Source of the DNA: Alphaproteobacteria bacterium
GTDB taxonomy: Bacteria > Pseudomonadota > Alphaproteobacteria > Caulobacterales > Parvularculaceae
Length of the DNA: 64,000 nt
Assembly (NCBI GenBank): GCA_016125425.1
Contig: WGLT01000009.1
Span: forward strand, 124,001 to 188,000
Direction of reading: 5' to 3'
Made by a program: the position numbers and the translations under genes. This document shows, one piece after another, positions 52,471-62,800 of this stretch (the first letter of the stretch is position 1; every line of letters begins with the position of its first letter). A model generated the notes under the pieces. It made no database searches. It was not told the origin of the DNA and saw only the letters and a list, made by a program, of their open reading frames with translations.

Positions 52471-55113
52471 ATGAGCGGCAATAATGATCCCTGGTCGCCC
52501 GGAGCGAACCGCGCGCCGCCTCCTGTCGAGCCGCGCAAGATCGAAGACGACCTATTTGACGCCCGGAACTCTTCGCCGGGGGAAGAGGTCAAAGCGGCCG
52601 GGAAACCTGAACGCCGGAGGACTGTCGGCATGCCTGGCTGGCTGAAGTTACTGGGATACGCCTTTGGAGCCTGCGCGCTCGTTATGGTCGGAGTCGCAGG
52701 CTACGCGGCTTGGTACGTCCATAAGGTCAGCAAGGACTTGCCCAACTATCAGGTGCTGGCGCAGTACGCGCCGCCCGTGACAACTCGCGTTTACGCAGGC
52801 GACGGCACGCTGGTCGCGGAATTCGCGCGCGAACGACGGTTGTTTGTTCCGATCGGCGCCATTCCCGACAAGGTCAAATACGCTTTCGTCTCGGCCGAAG
52901 ATAAGAATTTCTTTGAACATAGCGGACTCGACTATCGCGGGATTTTACGAGCCGGTATTGCGGATATCGGCAATATCATCAGGGGCCGCCGCCTTGAAAG
53001 CGGTTCGACGATCACGCAGCAGGTTGCGAAGAACTTCCTTCTCTCCAGCGAACAAAAGATTGAGCGCAAGGTGCGCGAAATGTTGGTGACGCTTAGAATG
53101 GAAAAGGCGTTCACCAAGGATCATATCCTTGAGCTCTATCTGAACGAAATTTATCTGGGCAACCGCTCTTACGGCGTAGCGGCGGCGGCTCTCAACTATT
53201 TCGGCAAGTCTCTCGACGATCTGACGATCGCGCAGGCCGCGTTTCTGGCGACTCTTCCCAAGGGGCCGGGAAATTATAATCCGGCGGTCCATCACGATCG
53301 CGCCGTCAAGCGTCGCAATTGGGTGATCGGCCGGATGCTTGAAGACGGCCGGATCACGGCTGAGGAGGCCGAACAAGCCAAAGCCGAGCCGTTGGTGGCG
53401 AAGGTGGCGCCGCCTCTCGGCGCGCGCGATTGGGCGTCGGAATACTTTGCCGAAGAGGTCCGCAAGCAAATTGCGGATATGTACGGCGTGGGTGCCTTAT
53501 ACGACGGCGGACTCGCCGTGCGCACGACGCTTGACCCGCATTTGCAGAAGGTTGCGAGCCTGGCGCTTCGCAAGTGGCTTGTCGCCTATGACGAACGGCA
53601 TGGGTGGCGCGGTCCGATCGCGAATATCACGGTTGACGACAACTGGGCTGAAACGCTGGACGACGAAGTTCAAAAACTCGACGGCGAACACAAGATGGCG
53701 GAAGACCTTTCGCCGTGGCTCGGATCTGTCGTGCTCGATGTGTCGTCGAAGGAGGCGAAGATCGGCTTCCAGGACGGATCAACCGGTTACATTCCTCTCG
53801 ATCAAATGCAGTGGGCGCGCGCCTATAAATCAGCCAATGCGCTGGGCGATGATGTCACCGCCGCGACGCAGGTCTTGCATAAAGGCGATGTCATTTACGC
53901 CGAACCGGCGCGAAATGCGGATGGCAAGCTCATCGAGGGTGTTTACGCCTTGAGGCAAATTCCGGCAGTCAACGGCGCGATGGTGGCGATCGATCCGCAT
54001 ACCGGTCGCGTTCTCGCGATGGTGGGCGGCTTCTCGTTTGAGCTTTCCGAGTTCAACCGAGCGCTTCAGGCGCAGCGGCAGCCCGGTTCAGCCTTCAAGC
54101 CATTTGTCTACGCCGCCGCGCTGGACAGCGGATATACGCCTTCGAGCATTGTGCTGGACGCGCCGTTCGTTGCGCCTGGGGTCGACAGCTGGTGGAAGCC
54201 GGGCAACTACGTCGCGGGCAGATTTTACGGAGAAAGCACGCTACGCGTAGGGATCGAGCAGTCGCGCAACACCATGACCGCGCGGCTTGCGCAGGATTTG
54301 GGGATCGGCCGTATCGTGGAATATGCCTCGCGTTTCCATGTTTCCGACAATCTTCCGAGGGAACTCGCTATATCCTTGGGCGCCGCCGAAACGACCGTGA
54401 TGAAGATCACCGCCGCATATTCGACATTCGTCAATGGCGGCAAACGCGTGGAGCCGGTGCTTATCGATCGCGTCCAGGATCGGACAGGCAAAACAATCTA
54501 TAAGCGCGATGGGCGTCGTTGCCCCGATTGCGACGCCGCTGAATGGGACGGGCAGGCCGAGCCGCAACTCGCCGATGCGCGGGAGCAAATCATGGATCCG
54601 CGGACCGCCTACCAGATCGTCTCGCTGCTGGAGGGCGTTGTGCAGCGAGGAACCGGCAGCCAGGTCAAGAAGCGGGTGGACAAGCCGGTCGCCGGCAAGA
54701 CCGGAACCACCAACGAATATAAGGACGCTTGGTTTGTGGGATTTTCGCCCGACCTGGCGGCCGGCGTGTATGTGGGCTTCGACATGCCCCAAACGCTTGG
54801 TCAGGGCGAGGCCGGCGGCGTTGTGGCCGCGCCCATTTTCGGCGACTTCATGGCGGCGGCGCTGAAGGACAAGTCGGCGATTCCATTCCGGGTTCCATCC
54901 GGCATCAAACTCGTCCGCGTCAACGCGAAGACCGGAAAGCCCGCGCAACCTGGCGACAGAAATGTCATTCTCGAAGCCTTCAAAGCGGGCGACGTGATTT
55001 CGCAGGGACCAAGCGCCGACGATCTCGATCTGGATCCGTTGAGCAAAGCTCCCAAGGCGCCCGCTTCGGAGCCATCGTCGTCGCAGGACAATAATCTCAA
55101 CGGACTTTACTAA
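52471..55113 (+). CDS. mrcA: Penicillin-binding protein 1A
   Basis: PBP1a is a bifunctional peptidoglycan synthase. The 880-residue protein has a cytoplasmic tail, a membrane segment (about 57-80), a glycosyltransferase domain (about 100-280, catalytic Glu143 in SAEDKNFFEHSG, then GGSTITQQ-type SGSTITQQVAKNF) and an OB-like insert. The transpeptidase domain follows with RQPGSAFKPFVYA (active Ser), SRN in EQSRNTMTARL and KTGTTNEYKDAWFVGF. ATG 52471 is used; an in-frame GTG lies one codon earlier. The C-terminal 80 residues are a polar tail. Confidence 0.95.
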   Translation: MSGNNDPWSPGANRAPPPVEPRKIEDDLFDARNSSPGEEVKAAGKPERRRTVGMPGWLKLLGYAFGACALVMVGVAGYAAWYVHKVSKDLPNYQVLAQYAPPVTTRVYAGDGTLVAEFARERRLFVPIGAIPDKVKYAFVSAEDKNFFEHSGLDYRGILRAGIADIGNIIRGRRLESGSTITQQVAKNFLLSSEQKIERKVREMLVTLRMEKAFTKDHILELYLNEIYLGNRSYGVAAAALNYFGKSLDDLTIAQAAFLATLPKGPGNYNPAVHHDRAVKRRNWVIGRMLEDGRITAEEAEQAKAEPLVAKVAPPLGARDWASEYFAEEVRKQIADMYGVGALYDGGLAVRTTLDPHLQKVASLALRKWLVAYDERHGWRGPIANITVDDNWAETLDDEVQKLDGEHKMAEDLSPWLGSVVLDVSSKEAKIGFQDGSTGYIPLDQMQWARAYKSANALGDDVTAATQVLHKGDVIYAEPARNADGKLIEGVYALRQIPAVNGAMVAIDPHTGRVLAMVGGFSFELSEFNRALQAQRQPGSAFKPFVYAAALDSGYTPSSIVLDAPFVAPGVDSWWKPGNYVAGRFYGESTLRVGIEQSRNTMTARLAQDLGIGRIVEYASRFHVSDNLPRELAISLGAAETTVMKITAAYSTFVNGGKRVEPVLIDRVQDRTGKTIYKRDGRRCPDCDAAEWDGQAEPQLADAREQIMDPRTAYQIVSLLEGVVQRGTGSQVKKRVDKPVAGKTGTTNEYKDAWFVGFSPDLAAGVYVGFDMPQTLGQGEAGGVVAAPIFGDFMAAALKDKSAIPFRVPSGIKLVRVNAKTGKPAQPGDRNVILEAFKAGDVISQGPSADDLDLDPLSKAPKAPASEPSSSQDNNLNGLY

Positions 55114-55131
55114 CAGGGCGAGGCCCGATAA

Positions 55132-55166
55132 GGCGTCCGCCCGCTATCCGATGAGGCGCGGACGCC
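55132..55166 (+). terminator. Stem-loop between mrcA and prfB
   Basis: GGCGTCCGC (55132-55140) pairs with GCGGACGCC (55158-55166), a perfect 9-base stem with a 17-base loop, in the 78-base gap after mrcA. No T-run follows, so termination would be weak. It may also lie in the prfB leader. Confidence 0.35.
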
Positions 55167-55191
55167 GTTAAGCATTCCCGGGAGTTTTGCA

Positions 55192-56296
55192 ATGCGCGCT
55201 GAGATCGAGAATTACGCCGCTCAAATCAAGCAGTCGCTGGAGCTGCTGAGGAGGCGTCTTTGACTGGGATGCCGCACAATCCCGGCTCGCAGAGCTGAAC
55301 GCAAAGGCCGAAGATCCCACGCTGTGGAATGATCCGCAGGCCGCTCAGCGCGTCATGCAGGAAAGAAACGCGCTCGAATCGCAGATCAACGCCATCGGCG
55401 AAGTCGCGCGCGAGCTCGAGGACCTCGAAGCCCTCGCCGAAATGGCCGACGAGGAGGGTGACAGCGCTGCGCTCGATGAGGCGCAGGCGATGTTGAAGGC
55501 GCTCGCCGCGCGCGCGGCCAAAGCTGAAACCGAGGCTCTGCTATCAGGAGAGGCGGACGCCAATGACTGCTTCCTCGAAGTGCATCCCGGCGCGGGAGGG
55601 ACCGAGTCGAACGATTGGGCGGCGATGCTCCTGAGGATGTATGTCCGCTGGGCGCAGAAACATGACTTCAAAGTTGAAGTGATCGAAGAGCAGCCCGGCG
55701 AAGAGGCGGGAATCAAGTCCGCCACAATTCAGGTCAGCGGCCACAACGCATATGGCTGGTTGAAAACCGAATCCGGCGTCCATCGGCTCGTCCGGATTTC
55801 TCCCTACGACTCCAACGCCCGCCGGCATACCTCATTCGCTTCGGTTTGGGTCTATCCTTTGGTCGACGATTCGATCGACATTGAGATCAACGAGAGCGAT
55901 TGCAGGATCGATACGTTCCGGGCCTCCGGAGCCGGCGGTCAACACGTCAATACGACGGACTCCGCCGTGCGCATCACCCACATTCCGACCGGCATAGTCG
56001 TTCAGTGTCAGAACGAACGTTCGCAGCACAAAAACAGAGCGACCGCCTGGAAGATGCTGCGGGCGCGCCTCTATGAACTAGAGCTTCAAAAACGCGAAGA
56101 AGCTGCGCAAAAAGCAGCCGCGTCAAAAACGGATATCGGCTGGGGGCGCCAAATCCGCTCTTATGTCTTGCAGCCCTATCAGATGGTGAAAGACTTGCGG
56201 ACGGATGTCGAAAGCCCAAGTCCCGACGTCGTCTTGAACGGCGATCTCGATGATTTCATGACCGCCGCCCTTGCTCAGCGCGTGGGGGGCGCCTGA
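55192..56296 (+). CDS. prfB: Peptide chain release factor 2, with programmed +1 frameshift
   Basis: RF2 ends translation at UGA and UAA. The gene is in two frames: ATG 55192 starts a 23-codon frame ending at an in-frame TGA (55261-55263), and reading continues at GAC 55262 to 56296, giving 367 residues. The junction has the classic slippery CTTTGAC with an AGGAGG stimulator. The main frame shows [19 protein letters not shown], the stop-codon motif as SPY in [15 protein letters not shown] (SPF in E. coli), and GGQ in [17 protein letters not shown]. Product level is therefore expected to be self-regulated by RF2 abundance. Preceded by GGGAG. Confidence 0.95.
55249..55264 (+). promoter_or_regulatory. 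prfB programmed +1 frameshift signal
   Basis: AGGAGG (55249-55254) is an internal Shine-Dalgarno sequence. It is followed by one codon, CGT, and then the slippery CTT TGA C (55258-55264). This matches the spacing in E. coli (AGGGGG-TAT-CTTTGAC) and has a perfect AGGAGG. When RF2 is scarce the ribosome slips forward at CTT and reads GAC. Confidence 0.95.
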
Positions 56297-56328
56297 GCGC
56301 GCTCTGTCCGCTCAGCGCGCAAAAATTC

Positions 56329-56946
56329 CTAACGCAGGGGCGAGCGGCCGCCGCTCAGAAATGACGGCGCCTCGTTAGCCGCCACGCGCGGCGGCTGCGC
56401 CGCCGCGGCAGCGTCGTCCGACGCTGTCGTCACCGGGCGCGGAGCGGCGCCTCCGGACGGCCGGGCTTTGCGAAAATCCTTCGCGGCGGCTTCAGAAAGC
56501 GGATCGTCCGAATGCCGGCAATTGCCTTCAAAATGCGCGCCGGATTCAACGGAAAGCGAGCTGTGAAGAATGTCGCCCTGAATGTGGGCCGTCGCCGCGA
56601 GCTGGACTTGATGTGCGCGAATGCCGCCTTCGACCCGGCCTCGCACGGTGACGTTCTCGCAAACGATTTCGCCTTTGACGGAGGCCTTCTCGCCGATGAT
56701 CAGAGAAGTCGCCTTGATATCGCCTTCCAGCGAACCGTCGAACTGGACTTCGCCTGCTGAGTTGATGTTGCCGCGCATGACGACATCGGCGGAAATGATC
56801 GAAGGTACGCCAGCGGTTTTCATAGGGGTGGACCTTTTTGACTGAACGGCGGCGGATGCGGACTGAGAGACGTCATTTGCGGCGGGACGCGCCGATCGCG
56901 TAGCCCTTTCGTCCGATTGCGGTTTTGATTTAGCTTTCGAAAACAT
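56329..56946 (-). CDS. Bactofilin
   Basis: This is a polymer-forming cytoskeletal protein of about 205 residues. The central domain (about 55-150) is the bactofilin beta-helix, with glycine-spaced turns such as MRGNINSAGEVQFDGSLEGDIKA and GKVVCENVTVRG-like VKGEIVCENVTVRGRVEGGIRA. The tails are disordered and Arg/Pro-rich, as usual. It overlaps the end of the M23 peptidase gene by 17 bases on the same strand, and that pairing is known to shape cells through local wall remodelling. Confidence 0.93.
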   Translation of the reverse strand: MFSKAKSKPQSDERATRSARPAANDVSQSASAAVQSKRSTPMKTAGVPSIISADVVMRGNINSAGEVQFDGSLEGDIKATSLIIGEKASVKGEIVCENVTVRGRVEGGIRAHQVQLAATAHIQGDILHSSLSVESGAHFEGNCRHSDDPLSEAAAKDFRKARPSGGAAPRPVTTASDDAAAAAQPPRVAANEAPSFLSGGRSPLR

Positions 56947-58246
56947 AACGCCCTGCCTCGATGAACCGTCGTGGATTTCTCGGTTTGCCCTTGTAGATGA
57001 TCTCGTAATGGACGTGCGGTCCTGTGCTTCGTCCAGTGGAGCCCAGCTCGCCTACCTTATCCTCGATGTTGACCTTCTGGCCTCGTCTGACCGTGATCCG
57101 ATGCAAATGCGCGTATCGCGTTACGAATCCGTTGCCGTGGCTGATTTCGACCACGTTTCCATAGCCCGTCCTTTGTCCCGTAAAGATCACGACGCCCGCC
57201 GCCGTCGCGGTGACGGGGGAGGCCCAGGCCGCTGCGAAGTCCAAGCCGAAATGGTTGGCCATTCTCCCCGTAAAGGGGTCTCGACGCACGCCAAATCCGC
57301 TTGTGAATCTGCGATTGACCGTGAGCGGCGACGAAAGCGGTATGTGCAGGATAACGTCTTCGACCGCGCTCAGTTCATCGACAATCAAGCCGGCGCGGTT
57401 TGCATGTTCGAAGAAGGCGCTGTCAGGGTCGCTCAAATTCGACGCTTCGATGAATGGCCCGCCTTCGGCGAGGACGGTGTTTGCAATTTTTGCCGGCGGC
57501 AAGAGGTCGTGCAGCGAGAGCCCGGTGCTGGCGAGTATAAGCTTGAGATCTCTGAGCCGACGGGTCGCGCGCTCCTCAAGTTCGCCGAGCAGAAGCATTT
57601 GCCGCACATACAGGTCAGTGGCTGAAGCCTCCATCTTCTGCAGCGCGGCGGCGGCCGGGCTCCCCGCCGGGATATCAGCGCGTTTGCGCGCCATTTCGTC
57701 GACAGCCTGTTTGCGAAGCACGGATAGGCGCGACTGTCGCGGAGTCGGCTCGCCCGGCTCGACGTCGATCATGATCCGGTTGCCGTTGTTCGGTTTGGCG
57801 CCGTTCGGCGCGCCCGCCTTCGAAAGATCATGCGCAAGCGCATCGAGGCTTTGGTCCATCGAGGCTTTGCGCTCTACCATGTCCTTCAGCGTTTGATGGC
57901 GCGCCGAAAGCTCGGCCATGGTCGCGTCGAATTGCTGCTGCATGATCACATTCAGCGAGCTGACGTCGTCATAGGCTTGTTGCTGCTTGTGAAGCTGTTT
58001 GGAGAAATTGGTCTCCATGATCCGCGCGTCGCGCTCCTTCGCGACGATGATCTGTTCCTTGAAGACGACGTTTACTGAAGCGTAAGCGACCCACAGCAAG
58101 AATGAGCCGACGACCACAGCTAGGGCGATCTGCGTCTTCGTCGACATCGAGATGAAGTGAACGACGCCGTCGCTGCGGTGATAGATCTGCCGTTCTTTGA
58201 ACAGACGGCTGATAATACGCTTTAGCCGGCCGGATTTACGGCTCAT
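56930..58246 (-). CDS. M23 (LytM-type) peptidoglycan endopeptidase, bactofilin-linked
   Basis: The protein has a short cytoplasmic tail, one membrane segment (about 36-60), a periplasmic coiled coil (about 70-230) and a C-terminal LytM domain (about 305-420). Zinc ligands are in NHFGLDFAA and GPHVHYEI; the motif YGNVVEISHGNGFVTRYAHL is also present. Length 438 is normal. The layout matches the membrane peptidases encoded beside bactofilins (LmdC-type), which are positioned by the bactofilin polymer. It begins the two-gene unit with the bactofilin. Confidence 0.93.
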   Translation of the reverse strand: MSRKSGRLKRIISRLFKERQIYHRSDGVVHFISMSTKTQIALAVVVGSFLLWVAYASVNVVFKEQIIVAKERDARIMETNFSKQLHKQQQAYDDVSSLNVIMQQQFDATMAELSARHQTLKDMVERKASMDQSLDALAHDLSKAGAPNGAKPNNGNRIMIDVEPGEPTPRQSRLSVLRKQAVDEMARKRADIPAGSPAAAALQKMEASATDLYVRQMLLLGELEERATRRLRDLKLILASTGLSLHDLLPPAKIANTVLAEGGPFIEASNLSDPDSAFFEHANRAGLIVDELSAVEDVILHIPLSSPLTVNRRFTSGFGVRRDPFTGRMANHFGLDFAAAWASPVTATAAGVVIFTGQRTGYGNVVEISHGNGFVTRYAHLHRITVRRGQKVNIEDKVGELGSTGRSTGPHVHYEIIYKGKPRNPRRFIEAGRYVFES

Positions 58247-58398
58247 CCACGAACGCCCCTGTCAACGCCCCGGCGATTTTACGCCTCAACCCCTTAAGAT
58301 ATTGCAGCGTATCTACGACGCTTTCGCAACCGTTATGTGATGAAGTAACCAATCTTTTCCACATCGTTAAGGCGGAAGCTAGCCCCGCGGCCGCGAAT

Positions 58399-59217
58399 TC
58401 ACTGAGGTCCAGCTTTCGCCAGACGGTAGAAGTCGGGATCGAGCCCGGCTTTGCGCCGCGCAACCTCGTTGAAGGGCGGTTTGAGACCGCCCGCAAACCT
58501 TGCCGCGACAAGCCCCGCGAATGTCGCCTCGGGGTTGAGGCCCCGGCGGCGCGCGATCGCCCGAAACCAGGCGGCGCCGGCTGAAACATGACCGATTTCA
58601 TCACGATAGATGATTTCGAGCGCTGCGGCGCTTTCTTCATCGCCTGCTTTGCGAAGCTTGTCGATGAGCGAGGGCGTCACATCGAGGCCGCGCGCTTCGA
58701 GGACGAGCGGCGCGATCGCCAAGCGGGCGAGAACGTCGTCGGCGGTCGCAACGGCCGCCGACCACAGCCCGTCGTGGGCCGGAAAATCGCCATAAGCTGC
58801 GTCCAGTTTCGCCAGCCTGTTGCATAACATATTGAAATGACGCGCTTCTTCCGCGGCGATGCGAAGCCAGTCGGCGCAAAAGACGCCGCCGTCTAACCCT
58901 TCCAGGTGAACGGCGGGCGAAAATCGCACGGCCATGTCGGCGGCGAGGTCGATCGCATTGAGTTCGATATGGGCGAGCGCGTGAAGCAGCGCCGCCCGGC
59001 CGGCGGCGGTTCCCAGCCGCCGCCGTTTTACTTTCCCGGGCGAAACGAGAACGGGGCGAGGCGGCCTGGCGGGGCGATCGGGCGGCGCGGGCCATCCGTC
59101 GAATCCGTCGAGCGCGGAGGAAAGGTCGGCCGCTTCTTCGGCGGCGCGCGCCTTGGCTTCGGGATCGGCGGTCTCCAAAACTTTGCGCGCGGCGCGATAG
59201 ACGCTGGCGGATTTCAA
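58399..59217 (-). CDS. DUF455 ferritin-like protein
   Basis: DUF455 proteins have a ferritin-like four-helix fold and unknown role. The 272-residue protein shows paired metal-ligand motifs: LAHIELNAIDLAADM, AAEEARHFNML, LVLEARGLDVTPSLI and IYRDEIGHVSAGAAWF. TTG 59217 is chosen because it overlaps the bcp stop as TTGA and gives the normal N-terminus (KSASVYRAARKVL). Any earlier start would run through bcp. Translation coupled to bcp suggests a role in peroxide or iron handling, which is only inference. Confidence 0.82.
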   Translation of the reverse strand: MKSASVYRAARKVLETADPEAKARAAEEAADLSSALDGFDGWPAPPDRPARPPRPVLVSPGKVKRRRLGTAAGRAALLHALAHIELNAIDLAADMAVRFSPAVHLEGLDGGVFCADWLRIAAEEARHFNMLCNRLAKLDAAYGDFPAHDGLWSAAVATADDVLARLAIAPLVLEARGLDVTPSLIDKLRKAGDEESAAALEIIYRDEIGHVSAGAAWFRAIARRRGLNPEATFAGLVAARFAGGLKPPFNEVARRKAGLDPDFYRLAKAGPQ

Positions 59218-59684
59218 AGCGACTTCGCGGCGGCCAGAACCTCCGCTACGTGGCCCGGCACTTTCACTTTGCGCCAGATCCGGCGGATGACGCCTTTCCC
59301 GTCGATCAGGAAAGTCGAGCGCTCGACGCCCATATATTTTCGGCCATACATGCTCTTTTCGACCCACACCCCATAACGTTCGAGAACGCCGCCTTGCTCG
59401 TCGGATGCGAGGACGATCTTGAGGCCGTGTTTCGTCTTGAATTTGTCATGCTTGGCGACGCTGTCTTTGGAGACGCCTATGACGGACGCGCCGGCCTTGG
59501 CGAACGCGTTAAGCTGACTTGAAAAATCGATCGCTTCGCGCGTGCAGCCCGTAGTGTTGTCCTTAGGGTAAAAATAAAGGACAAGCGTCGTTCCCGCAAA
59601 ATCCTTCAGGCTGACGGTTCCGCCGCCGTCCCGGGGCAGTCGAAAGGAAGGAGCCTTTGCGCCTTCGGCGAGAGCCTTGGTCAC
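59214..59684 (-). CDS. bcp: Bcp-type thioredoxin-dependent peroxiredoxin, 1-Cys
   Basis: This is a thiol peroxidase that reduces hydrogen and organic peroxides. The peroxidatic cysteine is in TTGCTREAIDF, which matches the PxxxTxxC-type family motif. The second cysteine found five residues later in E. coli Bcp is absent and no other cysteine occurs in the 156 residues, so it is a 1-Cys form. YFYPKDNTTGCT and VERSTFLIDGKGVIRRIWR are family features. It is upstream of, and overlaps, the DUF455 gene. Confidence 0.93.
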   Translation of the reverse strand: MTKALAEGAKAPSFRLPRDGGGTVSLKDFAGTTLVLYFYPKDNTTGCTREAIDFSSQLNAFAKAGASVIGVSKDSVAKHDKFKTKHGLKIVLASDEQGGVLERYGVWVEKSMYGRKYMGVERSTFLIDGKGVIRRIWRKVKVPGHVAEVLAAAKSL

Positions 59685-59880
59685 TTTGTCTGTTCTCCCT
59701 CGATCAACTCTGACGGGCGAAGCTATGCCGGAATTCGCTGTTGAAGGCCAGGACCGACGCTATGGCGGCCCGGAAGCGCTTGCCGCAGGACGCCGTTGTC
59801 AGTACGTCTAGCGTTTCGACGCCGGGCGGGGCGAGGCGTTGTCGCGTTGCAAAGGCGCCGTCGATGGACGGAGGGTTCGG

Positions 59881-62800
59881 TTGAAGAGGCGCGTCGCGAA
59901 AGCGACGGTGATCCTGTTTGAGGCGGCGGGCGTTTTTCTGGCGGCGTCGGCCGCCTTCGCGGCGTTTCTCTATTGGCGGCTTCAATCCGGACCGGTCTCG
60001 CTCGATCTCTTCAAGCACAGCGCTGAGTTCGCGATCGAACGCGTCTTTCCGAAAGGACGTGAGGCGACGATCGGCTCGGCGTTCCTTTCGCGAGGCGCGG
60101 GAGCGGGGGCCTACGATCTGCGCTTCCAGGACATCGAGGTGAAGGATCGTTCCGGCAAGATCGTCGGCGCGCTTACAAGCGTCACGCTCGAGTTTTCGGC
60201 GAACGATCTATTCCGTGGCGCGCTGGGGCCCAGGCGGATTATCGTCGTCAATCCAAAACTCAAGATCGAGCGTGGCGTCGACAGAAGGCTGAGCATCGGC
60301 TATGCGCGCGACGACGCGCCCAGCCAGAACGTGTTCCGGACGCTGACGGGCGGGCGCTATTCTCGCAAGCCGTTTCAGAGCGCCGAGCTTCTTGGCTCCG
60401 AGATCGAATTCGTCGACGACGCTTCCGGAAGGTCGTGGCGCGCGAAAGGCGCCGATGCGCGAATTGACCGAACCGGCGAGGGATACGCCGCGAAACTCGA
60501 TGGCGTTTTCGAAATCGACGGCAAGGCGGCCTCCATGAATCTCGGCGCCGCCTTTGACGAAAAGCGCGGCGTGATCCGCGCCAATCTCCACGTGGTCGAT
60601 GCGCCTGTGGGCGACATTCTCTCGATGTTTTACGGCCCCGCAGGCGCGGTCGTCTCGGCGCCGCTGACCGGCGACGCCGCGATCACATTGACCAGCGGCG
60701 GCGAGGTCCTTTCCTCCCGCCTTGAAGGCCGTTCCGGCCCGGGAGAATTCCGCCTCGGCGAGACGTCGATCGCCCTTTCGGCGCTGAGTTTCGCGGCGGC
60801 GTTCGATCCGAAAACGAATGAATTCCAGTTGAAAAAGCTCCGCCTCGAAATGGGCGGATCAAAAGCGGAATTCTCCGGGAGCGCGTCTGTGCGTTTCGCC
60901 CAGTCGGGCCTTACGCCGAAATCCGTCGCATTTGATCTTGTCGGCGAGAACGTCCTCATCGCCGCAAGCGCCGTTCTCCAGGATCCGCTTCCGGTGGACA
61001 GAGTCGAGGTTTCGGGCGTCTACGACATCGCCGAAAGGCGGCTCTCGCTGGAGAACGTCAACGCGCGTCTCGAGGGAGTCGAAGTTGTCGGCGATCTGTC
61101 CCTGACGCGTTATGCGGCGAAGAAGGGTGAGCCGGCCCCGTCGCCGGAAATCCGCGCGTCGATCGACATTAAGGGCGCCCTGGACAAAGATCGACTGATG
61201 CGGTTGTGGCCGCTCACAGTCGGCGTGTCGGCCCGCGATTTCGTATCGGCGGAAATTCCCAAGGGATATGCCGACAACATTTCGTTCAAACTCAATCTGC
61301 CTGCGGGCGCGCTGGCGCAGGATCAGACGACGCCGGACGACGCGATCGCATTGTCTTTCGATCTTCACGACGTGACAGCGATCTACTCCGACGGAATGAC
61401 GCCGTTGTCGGGCGCGAGCGGCAAGGGGCTCTTGAGCGGCAACCGGTTTGTTATAAGCGGCTTGTCGGCCAAAATCGGCAAGGTGGCGGTGAGCGACGGA
61501 GTCGCCGATTTCACGGCGCTTTCGCCTCCAGGCGAGCCTGTCAGATTCAGTTTCACCGCAAAAGGCGCCGCAAAGGATATTCTGGGCGTTCTGAATGAAG
61601 AACCGCTCAGCCTGCTGGCGTCCACCCATCTCGATCCCGATCGGTTTGTCGGCGATGGGGTCGTTCGCGCAGAAATTACGCGACCAAATCTGAATGACGT
61701 GCCGCGGGAAGATTACGGATTTTCCGGTCACGCGACATTTGCGGGCCTGACGATCACGGAATTTTACGGCGGATACGATCTTACGGATGCGACTGGCGAA
61801 CTCGATCTCAAATCGCGGTCGATGACTTTGACGGCCGATGCGAAATTCGGCGGCGCGCCGATCAGACTGGAATGGCTGCAAAAGTTCTACGCCGACGACG
61901 GGCCCTCCCGTTTTCACATCTCGGGAACCGTCAACAGCGCGACTGGCGACATTTTCGGCGTGCCGACGAGGGAGATGGTCCGCGGTCCGGTCGACTTCGA
62001 CGCCCATGCGACGGGCGAACTCGGCGCGATCGACCGGCTCACCATCGAAGGCGATTTCACGCGCTCCGCGCTCGCTTTTGATCTCTTCGGCTGGAGCAAG
62101 GCTCAGGGCGCGCCTGCGACCGGCTCTCTCGATTTGACGTTCGGCAAGGATGGTCTGAAAATTCGCTCGGCGAAATTGGTCGGAGAGAGCGTCGACATCG
62201 AGGGATCGGCCGAATTGGATGCGAAAGGCCGTCTTCAATCGGCGGCTTTCCCGCGCTTCTTTCTCGCCGGCGGCGCAGATGTTTCGATGACGGCGACGCG
62301 CGGCCCCGAGGACCGGCTTGATATCGGGCTGACAGGCCCGTTTCTCAATCTGGGTCCCTTTGTCGAGGATTTTCTCCAGAGCGGACGGCGCGATAGCGGC
62401 AAGCGGGCGGGGATGCTCGGAGACAATCTCTCTGTGCGCGCCCGGCTCGACGCCGTCGCGCTGCGCCAGGGCGTTCGATATCTCGGCGCTTCGCTCGATT
62501 TTGATAAAGACGCCGAGCGGCTCAATACGCTTGATTTCTCCGCGCACTCGGCGCTTGGCGGCTCGCCGCTTTCCGTCGCCATGTCGAAGCCGGACCGAAC
62601 CGGCGCGCGCAGGATTGAGGCGAATACAGAAGATGTCGGCGCGCTCATTGCAGGCGTGTTCGGCGTCACATCCGTGCGGGGCGGCGGCGGAATAATGACC
62701 TTGGACCTTGCGCCCGCGCCCGGAGCCGACGAGGGGACGTTGACCGGCTCTGTCGAAGCGAAGGATTTGCGCGTATTCAAAGCGCCGCTGCTCGCGAAAA

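Noticed and set aside
55261-55263. In-frame TGA in prfB as a sequencing error or pseudogene mark
   Set aside because: The CTTTGAC slip site and AGGAGG at exact spacing match the known RF2 recoding signal.
59704-60018. Possible small gene of 104 codons on the - strand
   Set aside because: It overlaps the start of the DUF3971 gene and has no good start in its non-overlapping part and no recognisable domain.
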